Part shown: one piece after another, positions 1-8,738 of the stretch
How positions within the stretch are numbered: the stretch's first letter is position 1
Layout: each line of letters begins with the position of its first letter
From: Solirubrobacterales bacterium
Lineage (GTDB): Bacteria; Actinomycetota; Thermoleophilia; Solirubrobacterales; Solirubrobacteraceae
Direction of reading: 5' to 3'
DNA: 64,000 bases
NCBI GenBank assembly: GCA_013815355.1
Contig: JACDGG010000001.1
Coordinates: 1 to 64,000 of the forward strand
Position numbers and translations under genes: made by a program
Notes under the pieces: model-generated
Database searches by the model: none
Told to the model about the DNA's origin: nothing
Seen by the model: only the letters and a program-made list of their open reading frames with translations

Positions 1-2
1 CC

Positions 3-398
3 TCAGTGGCGGCCATGTGGCCGGCCGTGGTCGATCTCGTCCGCGGCGAGAACGCGCTGATCGGGGCGGTCGTCGGTGAAGCGCGTCCGGTGGCCGCCGA
101 TGGGGACGATCTGACGCTCGCCTTCGCCGCCACGGATCAGTTCCTCAAGAAGAAGGCTGAGGACCCCGCCAACCGCCTAATCGTCGGCGAGGCGCTTCGA
201 GCGGTGACGGGCCGGCGCTGGCGGCTCTCCTACGAGCTTCGAGAGGAGCTCGGCGGGAACGGCGCTGCGGAGTCCTCGGGGAGCACCGAGGAGGACTGGA
301 TAAGGCGCTTCATCGAGGAGTTCGACGCCGAGGAGATCCCCGGCGAGGACGGCGAGCGCGGCGCCCAGCCCGCGACCAGCAACGAGAAAGGTGCCTGA
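3..398 (+). CDS. dnaX: DNA polymerase III subunit gamma/tau, C-terminal part (5' truncated by window)
   Basis: Frame open from the window edge; C-terminal gamma/tau-like sequence (VVDLVRGENALIGAVV...FLKKKAEDPANRLIVGEALRAVTGRRW); immediately followed by YbaB and RecR, a common bacterial gene order. Confidence 0.8.
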   Translation, partial: SVAAMWPAVVDLVRGENALIGAVVGEARPVAADGDDLTLAFAATDQFLKKKAEDPANRLIVGEALRAVTGRRWRLSYELREELGGNGAAESSGSTEEDWIRRFIEEFDAEEIPGEDGERGAQPATSNEKGA

Positions 399-748
399 TG
401 TCTAAGCAGCCGCGGATGCCGAACATGCAGCAGATGATGCAGCAGGTACAGAAGATGCAGAAGGACATGGAGCTGGCTCAGGAGCAGCTCAAGAACGAGA
501 TCGTCGAGGCCTCTGCGGGCGGCGGGATGGTGACCGTCAAGATCGGTGGCGACCTGATCGTGCGCGAGGTCAGCCTCGACCCGGCGGCGGTCGACCCGCA
601 GGACGTGGAGATCCTCAGCGACATGGTGCTGGCCGCTGTCAATGAGGCGCTGCGCAAGGCGCAGGAGCTCGCGGAGAGCAAGATGGGCGGCGCGACCGCG
701 GGACTCGACCTCGGCGCGCTGGGCGGTCTGGGCATGCCGGGGCTGTGA
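398..748 (+). CDS. YbaB/EbfC family nucleoid-associated protein
   Basis: Small protein MQQMMQQVQKMQKDMELAQEQLKNEIVEASAGGGMVTVKIGG...; lies between dnaX and recR. Confidence 0.9.
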   Translation: MSKQPRMPNMQQMMQQVQKMQKDMELAQEQLKNEIVEASAGGGMVTVKIGGDLIVREVSLDPAAVDPQDVEILSDMVLAAVNEALRKAQELAESKMGGATAGLDLGALGGLGMPGL

Positions 749-1359
749 GCACCTCCTACGCTCCGCCCGTCCAGCGGCTGGTCGCGGAGCTCTCGAAGCT
801 CCCCGGCGTCGGCAATCGCACCGCGCAGCGGCTCGCCTTCCACATCCTGCGCGCCTCCGCCGAGGACGCTGCCTCCCTGGCGGAGGCGATCCGCGAGGTG
901 AAGGAAAAGATCGGGCTGTGCGAGCTGTGCTTCAACCTCACCGACGAAGCGCGCTGCCGGATCTGCCAGGACCCGCGGCGCGAGCAGGAGCTGATCTGCG
1001 TCGTGGAGGAGCCCTCCGATGTGATCCCGATGGAGCGTACGCACGAGTACCACGGCGTCTACCACGTGCTTGGCGGCGCGCTCTCGCCGATCGATGGCAT
1101 CGACCCCGACGACCTCAAGATCGCCGAGCTGCTTGCGCGTGTGGTCTCCGCACAGCTGAGCGTGCGCGAGGTCGTGCTCGCGACGAACCCGACGACCACC
1201 GGTGAGGCCACGGCGCTGCACATCGCCGAGGAACTGCGGGGACGCGCCCCGGATGTGAAAGTCACGCGCCTGGCGAGCGGGCTGCCCGTGGGCTCGGACC
1301 TCGAGTACGCCGACGAGGTCACACTCGGCAAGGCCTTCGCCGGACGCCGCGCCGTCTGA
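745..1359 (+). CDS. recR: Recombination protein RecR
   Basis: LPGVGNRTAQRLAFHIL, Cys4 zinc motif CELCFNLTDEARCRIC, Toprim-like EEPSDV / HVLGGALSPIDGI / LATNPTTTGEATA; GTG start overlaps previous stop. Confidence 0.95.
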   Translation: MSTSYAPPVQRLVAELSKLPGVGNRTAQRLAFHILRASAEDAASLAEAIREVKEKIGLCELCFNLTDEARCRICQDPRREQELICVVEEPSDVIPMERTHEYHGVYHVLGGALSPIDGIDPDDLKIAELLARVVSAQLSVREVVLATNPTTTGEATALHIAEELRGRAPDVKVTRLASGLPVGSDLEYADEVTLGKAFAGRRAV

Positions 1360-1478
1360 GCGCAGCTCGGAGTCGGAGACGATCGGGGGCCGGCGGCGCC
1401 CACCTCCCCCGACGAGGGCGCCCGCCTCGTGTTCGCTTGCTCTCAAAGCCCGCGCGAAGCGCAATATCCTGCGGAGAG

Positions 1479-2750
1479 ATGTCTGAGCTGATCGTCATGA
1501 AGTTCGGAGGAACCTCGGTCGCCGACGCCGAGCGCATCAAGCGCGCTGCGCGGCGCATCGTGGGCAAGCGCGAAGCCGGCCACAGGGTCGTGGTCGTGCT
1601 CTCGGCGCGCGGCAAGACGACCGATGAGCTGATCACGATGGCCGGGGAGGTTTCCGCGACGCCCGACCCGCGTGAGATGGACATGCTGCTCTCATCGGGC
1701 GAGCGCATCTCCTGTGCGCTTTGCGCGATGGCGATCAACGATCTCGGCCACCGCGCGCTCTCGCTGACCGGCTCACAGGCGGGCATCGTGACCGATGAGT
1801 CTCACACCAAGGCGTTGATCATCGACGTTCGCGCCGATCGCATCCGCCGCGCGTTGGATGAGGACAGCATCGTGCTCGTCGCCGGCTTCCAGGGAGTCTC
1901 CGAGAACGCAAAGAACGTCACCACGCTGGGTCGCGGCGGCTCGGATACGAGCGCCGTCGCCGTCGCCGCGGCGCTGGGCGCGGAGGTCTGTGAGATCTAC
2001 ACCGACGTGGCGGGCGTCTACTCGGCTGACCCGCGACTGGTTCCGAACGCGCGCAAGCTGGAGACGGTGTCCTTTGAGGAGATGCTCGAGATGGCAGCGT
2101 CGGGAGCGGGCGTGCTGCAGCTGCGATCGGTCGAGTACGCGCGCAACCACGGCGTGCGTATCCACTGCCGCTCATCTTTCAACGACGAGCCCGGCACGAT
2201 CGTGCTGGCAGAAGGAGAGACGATGGAGAAGGCCCTGATCACAGCTGTGACTCACTCCGATGAGGAGGCGCGCGTGACGCTCACGGGGGTTCCCGACGCC
2301 CCGGGTGCCGCCGCGCGCATCTTCGGCGCGCTGGCGGACGCCAACGTGAACGTCGACATGATCGTCCAGAACGAGCCCGCCTCCGGTGGTGGGCAGGCGG
2401 AGATCTCCTTTACGGTGCCGCGCGACGATCTGCGTGTGGCGCGCGCAGCGCTCGAACCGCTCGCCCGAGAGGCGTTCGCTGAGCTCAGCACCTACGAGGA
2501 TATGGGCAAGGTCTCGATCGTCGGCGCCGGTATGCGCTCGCACCCGGGCGTCGCGGCGAAGGTCTTCAGGGTGCTCGCCGAGGAGGGCGTGAACATCGAC
2601 ATGATCTCGACCTCGCCGATCAAGATCTCCTGCGTGATTGACCGCGATCGCGTGGAACAGGCGGTGCAGGCGCTACACGGCGCGTTCGGTCTGGCGGGCG
2701 AGGACACGATCCTCGTCGAGGAGCCGTTCCGCGCCAGCCCTACCTCTTAA
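1479..2750 (+). CDS. lysC: Aspartate kinase
   Basis: MSELIVMKFGGTSVADAERI, TTLGRGGSDTSAVAVAAALGA, C-terminal ACT-type repeats; internal ATG at 1479 preferred over ORF start 1437. Confidence 0.93.
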   Translation: MSELIVMKFGGTSVADAERIKRAARRIVGKREAGHRVVVVLSARGKTTDELITMAGEVSATPDPREMDMLLSSGERISCALCAMAINDLGHRALSLTGSQAGIVTDESHTKALIIDVRADRIRRALDEDSIVLVAGFQGVSENAKNVTTLGRGGSDTSAVAVAAALGAEVCEIYTDVAGVYSADPRLVPNARKLETVSFEEMLEMAASGAGVLQLRSVEYARNHGVRIHCRSSFNDEPGTIVLAEGETMEKALITAVTHSDEEARVTLTGVPDAPGAAARIFGALADANVNVDMIVQNEPASGGGQAEISFTVPRDDLRVARAALEPLAREAFAELSTYEDMGKVSIVGAGMRSHPGVAAKVFRVLAEEGVNIDMISTSPIKISCVIDRDRVEQAVQALHGAFGLAGEDTILVEEPFRASPTS

Positions 2751-2788
2751 GCGCCAATCTGTCACAATCCCTGCGCAACTCGTCACGT

Positions 2789-3019
2789 TTGGCCAATTTC
2801 AAGGATGGAATGGACATGCGCATAGTCAGACGCCCGCGTCGATATGTAGCGCCCCAATGGCTGAGGCTGCTCGGCCCCGTGCTGCGCTACAGCGGCTCGC
2901 GCGACGCCTACGTGCTGCGCGCCGTGGGCAAACGCATGGGACCGGTGCTGCGCCAGGACCGGCGCCAGATGCAGCGCCGCCGCCTGCAGGGCCCCGAGCG
3001 CCGCGCCAGCGCGGCCTAG
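2789..3019 (+). CDS. Small basic hypothetical protein (ATG at 2816 is a plausible start)
   Basis: Short ORF RIVRRPRRYVAPQWLRLLGPVLRYSGSRDAYVLRAVGKRMGPVLR with compositionally coherent sequence; no family assigned. Confidence 0.45.
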   Translation: MANFKDGMDMRIVRRPRRYVAPQWLRLLGPVLRYSGSRDAYVLRAVGKRMGPVLRQDRRQMQRRRLQGPERRASAA

Positions 3020-4211
3020 CACGCTACCGGGCGCCCAGCGGCGCTAGTCCTTGTGGTCCGGGGGTGCATCGGACATCGGACCGGGCAGATCGGACAACGA
3101 TTGATCTCGTGCCGAAGTGGGACCACACCGCACTTCGACCATGAAATGCCGACGCCATCTCATACAACAAACGCGAGCCGCTGTCAGCTAAGATACCGTA
3201 TCTTCACAAAAGAGATAGAGACACACTAGGTGAATTAATTGTCCAATACTGGAGAAGCTGATCGTGAGCGCATTGCAGTCGAGATTCAGCAGCCGGAGAT
3301 CTCTTACGTCTCGCCATGGGCGACTCCCCGGTCGGCGGATGGCAGCCGACATGGGCACGGCCGATCGGGTTGGTGAGCGCGCGACGCCCCGTTCCCCACG
3401 CGACGTCGCCAGCGTGCTCCTCGGTGCGGCCGAGATCTCCCTGCTCGCCAAAGATCCGCACCTGGCGGCGCGCGCTGCCTGGGTCCTCCTCAGATCTGAC
3501 GACATGGTGTCCGACGGGGATGCGATAGAAGGCCGGACAACCGCCGGCTAGTTGTGTCCCAGCGACTGCCTGGTTGGTGGCCGGGCTATGAGTGGGCGGT
3601 TGGCCTTCGCTCGGGCCGAGTGCGTCGACACCACAGCTAGTCGCTGTTGGACCCATGTCCAACGCTGTCGGGCAAATCTACGACAGGCATCGCAGAAGCG
3701 GCGCCCGAAGATCATGTACATTTGCGACCTTGGACATAATAAACATTGACGGCGAAGGCTGTCAGGTATCGAGCTCACCACTCGCGAGGGTCCGCTCGAG
3801 CGCAGTCCACGTCTCGCGGTGCGTGCCGCTTGGCTACTGTTGGGTAGTGCTCTGGCTCGCAGCTACGCCGCGGTTCCTCCGCGCGAGGGCCCCTCGCAAC
3901 AACTGATCAGCTTCAGCCAGGCGGTCTCGATGAGCGGGTCGCGCGCACTATTCAAACTATTGATGGTTAGCGGTGGGAAATTCGATTAGTTGTTCCAACG
4001 GCTTGTGTCCAATGCGTTTTATGCGTCTGGCCTCTTGACGTGAGGTCTGAAATACGCTGATATTACGCGCAGCACAAGGACAGAACGTCCAGACTCTCTC
4101 GTCAAGAAGAAAAGTCCAGTCCTCCTGTGAGCAGAAGGCTGGACGAATGGGTTGCGGAGAGATGGACGAGGTCGGTCACAGGACAGTCTGATCTCACTGG
4201 GGGCAGGAGCT

Positions 4212-5717
4212 ATGGATGGCAAAATTGCAGACCCTGCGGTTACCGGCATCCCGGTTGGCCGGTCGGATGCGGTCGCTCGGATGGGTTCGCGTGGAGTTCT
4301 CAGACCGGCGTCGTCGCCCATCGCCGAGGCGAGAGGGCCGGCGGCAAGCCTGCGGCGCGATTCGATCTTCCGGCGCTTGCTCCTGCTCGCGGACGCGCTT
4401 GCAATCTTGGGTGCGTTCTTGCTGACGATCGCGCTCTCCTCTCGGTCGTTGCAGTTGACGTGGGCGAGTGCTGCCGGTCTGCCGATTCTGCTGCTCGGAG
4501 CGAAGGTCTCCGGACTATATGACCGTGATGACACCTTGTTGCGCAAGACCACTCTCGAGGAGGCGCCCAAGCTCTTTCAGCTCGCGACGCTGTGTGCGCT
4601 GGTGGCGTGGATGACCGGTGGCCTGATCGTCAGGGGCACGCTCGATCGTCACCAGGCGTTGTTCCTGTGGCTCGGCCTAGCCTTCCTGCTGATCCTGCTG
4701 CGCACGGCCGCGAGAATGATCGCGCTGCGGATTGCCCCGGCTGAGCGCTGTCTCGTCATCGGCGATGAGGCGGCGGCCGCCACGATCAGTTCGAAGCTGC
4801 ACGGTCACACCGGCATAAGAGCGAAAATGGTTGCTCACCTCGATCTCGACAAGATTGCGCCGTGGTCCTCCGATGCCCTTTCGACGTCGAAGTTGTCCGA
4901 GGTCCGTGATCTCGCAAGGAAGCTCGATGTCCATCGGGCAATCGTGGCGCCTCGCAGTGCCGACGCCGGCGAGGTGCTCGACCTTGTGCGCACGCTGAAG
5001 GCGGTGGGCGTGCGTGTAAGCGTCCTGCCGCGTCTGCTCGAGGTTGTGGGCTCTTCGGTCGAGTTTGACAACCTGCACGGCATCACGGTGATGGGTGTGC
5101 GGCGTTTCGAGCTGACCCGATCCTCGGCCTCGGTAAAGCGTGTCTTTGACCTGGTGTGTGCTTCGCTCGGGCTCTTGGCGGTCTCGCCACTGATGATCGT
5201 CGCCGCCGCGACGATCAAGCTCGATAGCCGCGGTCCCGTCTTCTTCCGCCAGCTGCGCGTCGGCCGGCATGGCAGGCATTTTCACATCCTCAAGTTCCGC
5301 ACGATGGTGACGAACGCCGAGGAGCTCAAGGAGGCGCTGCGTGATCGCAACGAGGCGCGCGAGGGATTTTTCAAGATCGCCGATGATCCGCGCGTAACGC
5401 GTGCAGGGAGGGTGCTGCGCAAAACTGCGCTGGATGAGTTGCCTCAGCTACTGAACATCCTCAAAGGTGAGATGAGCCTCGTCGGTCCGCGGCCGCTGGT
5501 CCTCGAGGAGGACATGCGCGTCCACGGCTGGCACCGCCGGCGACTGGAACTGACACCCGGCATGACGGGGCACTGGCAGATACTCGGTCCTGCCCGTGTA
5601 CCCCTGCGGGAAATGGCGGCGATTGACTATCTGTATGTCGCTAACTGGTCGCTTTGGACTGATATCAAGATTCTTCTGCGAACGATTCCCTACGTTATTG
5701 GTTGTCGTGGACTGTGA
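4212..5717 (+). CDS. Exopolysaccharide polyprenyl-phosphate glycosylphosphotransferase (WcaJ/WbaP-like sugar transferase)
   Basis: N-terminal transmembrane segments, C-terminal KRVFDLVCASLGLLAVSPLM...FFRQLRVGRHGRHFHILKFRTMV...LRKTALDELPQLLNILKGEMSLVGPRPLV; ATG at 4212 preceded by a purine-rich ggcaggagc. Confidence 0.9.
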   Translation: MDGKIADPAVTGIPVGRSDAVARMGSRGVLRPASSPIAEARGPAASLRRDSIFRRLLLLADALAILGAFLLTIALSSRSLQLTWASAAGLPILLLGAKVSGLYDRDDTLLRKTTLEEAPKLFQLATLCALVAWMTGGLIVRGTLDRHQALFLWLGLAFLLILLRTAARMIALRIAPAERCLVIGDEAAAATISSKLHGHTGIRAKMVAHLDLDKIAPWSSDALSTSKLSEVRDLARKLDVHRAIVAPRSADAGEVLDLVRTLKAVGVRVSVLPRLLEVVGSSVEFDNLHGITVMGVRRFELTRSSASVKRVFDLVCASLGLLAVSPLMIVAAATIKLDSRGPVFFRQLRVGRHGRHFHILKFRTMVTNAEELKEALRDRNEAREGFFKIADDPRVTRAGRVLRKTALDELPQLLNILKGEMSLVGPRPLVLEEDMRVHGWHRRRLELTPGMTGHWQILGPARVPLREMAAIDYLYVANWSLWTDIKILLRTIPYVIGCRGL

Positions 5718-5832
5718 GCAGACCTAAGAAAACCACGCGTTGCTTGGGGGAGCGACGATATCGCGGTGGCCTGGGTTCTCGGCCTCTCCGCATTGAGGAT
5801 ACGGATGAAGTCGAATTGAGAGGTGGTGCTGG

Positions 5833-6486
5833 ATGGCGGTTGCACCCAGTCGCGTAAGGACCGAGATGCCCCGGCTACTTGCACCGACCGGCGTCGAAAG
5901 CATGAGCGCGCTCGGGATGAGCTGCCACGTCTCGCAGGCCGTCAAACGAGCTCAAGCTGGAGACCGTGAGGCCCTTGGATTCCTCTACGCGCGCTACGCC
6001 GACAACGTCCACGGCTACGTTCGCAGCATCGTCCACGACTCGTATGAGGCTGAAGACGTCACCCAGCAGGTGTTCGCCAAGCTCATCCACGTGATTGGCA
6101 AATACGAGGAGCGCGACGTCCCGTTCTTTGCGTGGGTCCTGCGGGTGGCTCGCAACGTCGCTCTCGACCACCTACGACGTCAGCGACCGATACCCGTCGA
6201 GGAGGTCAGGGCAACCGATAGAGGTGATGCTAATCCGGATGGCAGCGAGCAGATGCGTGATCTCGTGGAAGCATTGGCTGGGCTGCCGAGAGACCAATGC
6301 GAAGTCCTCGTTCTGCGCCACTTCGCGGGGTTGTCTCCGACCGAGATCGCTACGCAAACGGGTCGGTCCGAGGGGTCGGTTCACGGCTTGCATCACCGCG
6401 GACGCAGAGCATTGAGAGCTGAGTTGACGAGACGCGGGGCCGCTCCAGCGACAGTCGGCCGTCGTGTGCTCGAGGAGAGTCGCTAG
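5833..6486 (+). CDS. RNA polymerase sigma-70/ECF-family sigma factor
   Basis: Region 2 AGDREALGFLYARYADNVHGYVRSIVHDSYEAEDVTQQVFAKL and region 4 LAGLPRDQCEVLVLRHFAGLSPTEIATQTGRSEGSVHGLHHRGRRAL. Confidence 0.85.
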   Translation: MAVAPSRVRTEMPRLLAPTGVESMSALGMSCHVSQAVKRAQAGDREALGFLYARYADNVHGYVRSIVHDSYEAEDVTQQVFAKLIHVIGKYEERDVPFFAWVLRVARNVALDHLRRQRPIPVEEVRATDRGDANPDGSEQMRDLVEALAGLPRDQCEVLVLRHFAGLSPTEIATQTGRSEGSVHGLHHRGRRALRAELTRRGAAPATVGRRVLEESR

Positions 6487-6794
6487 CGTCGATCGACGAT
6501 CGGCGGTCTCGGCAGGGCTGCCCACTCGGTGTCAGGCCCTTCTCCGGGGGGAGCGTCTTGCAGGCGCGGATGGCGACTGCGCGCGATCCGTCCACTGTCG
6601 AGATCAGCGAGGTAATACAGCACAGAGAACGCGACAATTTCCTCTATCGACGAGCCCGCATGTGCTACCTCCTTGTCGATTGCCTCCCACGCGAAGTCCC
6701 CCAGATGCAGCGTCACGCTGCGGTCGGCGTGGACGCTGTGATCTTGAGCAGCGCGCGAGGTGCTCATGCTCGGGCCCGGTCGATCGCAACACAC
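6483..6794 (-). CDS. Small hypothetical protein, possibly ribbon-helix-helix-like
   Basis: VTLHLGDFAWEAIDKEVAHAGSSIEEIVAFSVLYYLADLDSGRIAR reads as a coherent small alpha/beta protein; overlaps sigma factor 3' end by 4 nt. Confidence 0.5.
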   Translation of the reverse strand: MCCDRPGPSMSTSRAAQDHSVHADRSVTLHLGDFAWEAIDKEVAHAGSSIEEIVAFSVLYYLADLDSGRIARSRHPRLQDAPPGEGPDTEWAALPRPPIVDRR

Positions 6795-6912
6795 TCCCTT
6801 ACAACGGCGGGTGTCGTTCCTAGCTTACGCGCTCGTCAAGAATGGTAACGAGGACGTACGGCTGTTCAAGCCCTGTGGAGGGCAGGGATGTGCCGCGCGC
6901 GAGACGGGCCGA

Positions 6913-7170
6913 TCACCGCGCCTGCTCTAGCTTGGCGTCGACCAGGCCAGAGATTCGCTCGAGGGAGCCGAAGTTGCTCGGCACGATGTCGGCGTCGCCG
7001 ATCGAGATCGAGTACTCTGCCTCAAGCCACGCCACGAGGCGTAGCAGCAACATCGAGTCGATCACGTGGGTTTCGATCAGCGCGAGCTCGTCGGTTAGCT
7101 CTGCTCGAGTCCCGTCCCAGTGCGCCTCCTCGATCAAGAAGTCTCGGATCCGCTCAGCCGTTTGCGTCAT
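6913..7170 (-). CDS. Stand-alone acyl/peptidyl carrier protein
   Basis: 85 aa with phosphopantetheine-site-like THVIDSMLLLRLVAWLEAEY; adjacent to stand-alone A-domain gene. Confidence 0.8.
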   Translation of the reverse strand: MTQTAERIRDFLIEEAHWDGTRAELTDELALIETHVIDSMLLLRLVAWLEAEYSISIGDADIVPSNFGSLERISGLVDAKLEQAR

Positions 7171-7199
7171 GCGTTCTCGTCCCTTGTTGTTGAGGCTTA

Positions 7200-8738
7200 T
7201 TACTGCAGTGCCCTGCGGTCGACCTTCCCGGTCGAGGATTTCGGCAACTCCGATCGGAACTCGATCTCATCAGGGATCATATGACTCGGGAGCCGCTCCC
7301 GGCAAAGGCGCGAGAGCTGCCCTGAGGTGATCGGCGCGCTGCTCACGACAAACGCCTTCAGGCGATTGGTAATCGCCTCATTAGGGACCGCGATCACGGC
7401 CGCTTCGAGCACGACCTCGATCGCGTTGAGCACCGTTTCGACCTCGCCGAGCTCGACGCGATAGCCACGGGTCTTGATCTGGTCGTCCCGCCGCCCGGCG
7501 AACAGGAGCTCGCCGTCGACGCGCCGGCGCACGAGGTCGCCGGTTCGGTAGCGCCGCTGATCACCGTCGACGTGCAACGTGCGCGCGGTTCGCTCCGCGT
7601 CGTTCCAGTAGCCATGCATAACGGTTGGGCCTGAGATCACGAGCTCCCCCAGCTCACCCTCGGCCGCCGGGCTGCCATCCTCGCGCAGGATCTCGGCACC
7701 GACATCCGGAAGTGGGCGCCCGATCGGCAGATCCTCCAGCAGTGCGGCACCTGGCGGGACCTCATACCAAGTACAGACGTTGGTCTCGGTTGGGCCGTAG
7801 AAGTTGAGATAGCGCGGGAGCGGCAGGACCTCGACCAGGCGGGCGAGGTACTTCGCCGGGAACACCTCGCCGGCGAAGATCACAACCCGCAGCGCTGGTA
7901 GCGGCGTCTGCTCGAGCTCGCCGCGCAGCACCAGCGCGATCAGCGCGGAGGGAACCGAGTACCACACCGAGATCGCCTGCTCGGCGATGAACTTCGTGAG
8001 CATCACGGGGAAGATCGATAGCTCGCGCGGAACCAGCACAACGGCTGCCGCGCCGGCGGCGGCCGCGAACAGGTCAAATGTCGAGAGATCGAAGTGGAAA
8101 GGCGCGTGGCTTGAAAGGCGATCCTCGGCCGTGACGCCGACCTCGTCGGCGGCCCAGCTCGCAAACGCCAGGCCGTTGGCGTGTGAGAGCATCACGCCCT
8201 TCGGCTCTCCGGTCGATCCGGAGGTATAGAGGATGTAGGCGAGCGCACTGGGATCCAGCGGGCGCGGCGCGGTGGCCGCGGTCTGAAAGCTCTCTACCGT
8301 GCTCCACGGGATCCACTCCGGGCCCTGCGCCTGTCCCGTTCGAGCATCGGCGCCGATGACGCTCTGGAGCTCCACGCCTTCCGCGAGCAGCCCCTCGCAT
8401 ACGCTCGCCGCCGCCTCGGAGCTGACGAGGCAGCGGATCCCGGCATCACGGGCGATGTAGGCGAGGCGGTGCACGGGCGCATGGTCATCGAGCGGCACAT
8501 ATGTGGCGCCTGCCTTCAGCGTCGCGTAGATCGCGATCACCGCCTCCAGGGACTTCTCCAGCGCCAGCCCGACCCGATCCCCCGGTTTGACGCCGCGGTC
8601 TGTCATCAACCCGGCGAGGCGGCTCGAGCGCTCGTCGAGCTCGGCGTAGGAGAGCTCGTGCTCCCCGTCGATGACCGCGGTTGCCTCGGCGTGGCGCTCC
8701 GCCGCGGCACAGAGCAGATCCTGAATCAGGAGCCTCAC
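7200..8738 (-). CDS. Stand-alone amino-acid:carrier-protein ligase (AMP-forming adenylation enzyme, prolyl-AMP-ligase-like family)
   Basis: LAYILYTSGSTGEPKGVMLSHANG, HAPFHFDLSTFDLF, YGPTETNVCTWYEVP, YRTGDLVRR, C-terminal SSTGKVDRRAL. Confidence 0.85.
   Translation of the reverse strand: MRLLIQDLLCAAAERHAEATAVIDGEHELSYAELDERSSRLAGLMTDRGVKPGDRVGLALEKSLEAVIAIYATLKAGATYVPLDDHAPVHRLAYIARDAGIRCLVSSEAAASVCEGLLAEGVELQSVIGADARTGQAQGPEWIPWSTVESFQTAATAPRPLDPSALAYILYTSGSTGEPKGVMLSHANGLAFASWAADEVGVTAEDRLSSHAPFHFDLSTFDLFAAAAGAAAVVLVPRELSIFPVMLTKFIAEQAISVWYSVPSALIALVLRGELEQTPLPALRVVIFAGEVFPAKYLARLVEVLPLPRYLNFYGPTETNVCTWYEVPPGAALLEDLPIGRPLPDVGAEILREDGSPAAEGELGELVISGPTVMHGYWNDAERTARTLHVDGDQRRYRTGDLVRRRVDGELLFAGRRDDQIKTRGYRVELGEVETVLNAIEVVLEAAVIAVPNEAITNRLKAFVVSSAPITSGQLSRLCRERLPSHMIPDEIEFRSELPKSSTGKVDRRALQ

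Noticed and set aside
478-1464. 328-aa minus-strand ORF
   Set aside because: Antisense to ybaB and recR, both clear genes
1479-2750. Aspartate kinase as a pathway-specific precursor gene for Asp/Thr/Dab
   Set aside because: It directly follows dnaX-ybaB-recR and is separated from the island by a non-coding region; most simply a housekeeping gene
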